Shown here: positions 7,088 through 7,151 of the stretch, one piece after another
How the letters are laid out: every line of letters begins with the position of its first letter
Numbering within the stretch: the first letter of the stretch is position 1
Assembly (NCBI GenBank): GCA_012516295.1
Contig: JAAYWU010000091.1
Span: 1 to 7,151 of the forward strand
Source of the DNA: Clostridiales bacterium
GTDB taxonomy: Bacteria; Bacillota; Clostridia; Oscillospirales; Acutalibacteraceae
Reading direction: 5' to 3'
DNA length: 7,151 nt
Position numbers and translations under genes: made by a program
The notes under the pieces: model-generated
Told to the model about the DNA's origin: nothing
Databases searched by the model: none
What the model saw: only the letters and a program-made list of their open reading frames with translations

Positions 7088-7151
7088 ATGAATAAAATTA
7101 AGATGTCAAAGCCGCTGGTTGAGATGGACGGCGACGAAATGACAAGAATCA
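7088..7151 (+). CDS. icd: Isocitrate dehydrogenase (NADP, eukaryotic-type dimeric), N-terminal fragment
   Basis: Only 21 codons are present before the right edge. The peptide includes KPLVEMDGDEMTRI, the very characteristic N-terminus of the NADP-dependent homodimeric isocitrate dehydrogenases shared by eukaryotes and some bacteria, including Clostridia and Thermotoga; it differs from the E. coli Icd type. The enzyme decarboxylates isocitrate oxidatively to 2-oxoglutarate, the step after aconitase. GGAGGG lies 9 bases before the ATG. The 34-base gap from the aconitase stop shows no terminator, so the two genes probably form an operon driven from the promoter near 5046. Cofactor preference rests on the family signature, since the residues that decide it lie outside the window. 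Confidence 0.9.
   Translation, partial: MNKIKMSKPLVEMDGDEMTRI

Noticed and set aside
1..7151. Defence system, mobile element or CRISPR array
   Set aside because: All genes are recognisable housekeeping families with ordinary spacing. No transposase, integrase, repeat-spacer pattern or abrupt composition change was seen.

Overview
The window reads as a conserved housekeeping stretch of a Clostridia-type Firmicutes chromosome, perhaps an Oscillospiraceae/Ruminococcaceae relative. The reasons are strong Shine-Dalgarno sequences with GTG and TTG starts, AT-rich spacers with sigma-A-like promoters around genes of roughly balanced base composition, a TepA-type ClpP homologue in the same cluster as FtsK/SpoIIIE (an arrangement known from Bacillus), and a compact ~645-residue aconitase next to a eukaryotic-type NADP isocitrate dehydrogenase. 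The lineage is an inference from gene content; there is no rRNA or other direct marker.

Layout. Bases 1-4878 hold four genes on the minus strand. In transcription order they are a TepA-like ClpP-fold protease (4878-4027), undecaprenyl-diphosphate phosphatase UppP (3952-3020), DNA translocase FtsK/SpoIIIE (2968-473) and the N-terminal part of a membrane-anchored ComEC-type metallo-beta-lactamase-fold protein (369 to the left edge). Bases 4879-5115 are a divergent intergenic region with a good promoter facing each way. Bases 5116-7151 are on the plus strand: aconitate hydratase, then 34 bases later the start of an isocitrate dehydrogenase gene cut by the right edge.

How the genes work together. 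The plus-strand pair catalyses citrate to isocitrate to 2-oxoglutarate, which in many anaerobes feeds glutamate synthesis rather than a full TCA cycle. The minus-strand cluster groups envelope and division/sporulation functions: recycling of the undecaprenyl lipid carrier, pumping DNA through the septum, and a protease whose Bacillus homologue is linked to protein translocation and spore outgrowth. Short gaps suggest co-transcription. A 13-bp inverted repeat directly after tepA could reduce read-through into uppP. I see no terminator after uppP or ftsK.

I found no mobile element, CRISPR array, tRNA, rRNA or evidently new system. The points worth a second look are small: a likely TTG start for tepA, an uncertain start for the metallo-beta-lactamase-fold protein, the tepA-uppP hairpin, a perfect hairpin inside the aconitase gene at a domain linker, an aspartate that does not line up in the TepA triad, and a direct repeat upstream of the aconitase promoter.
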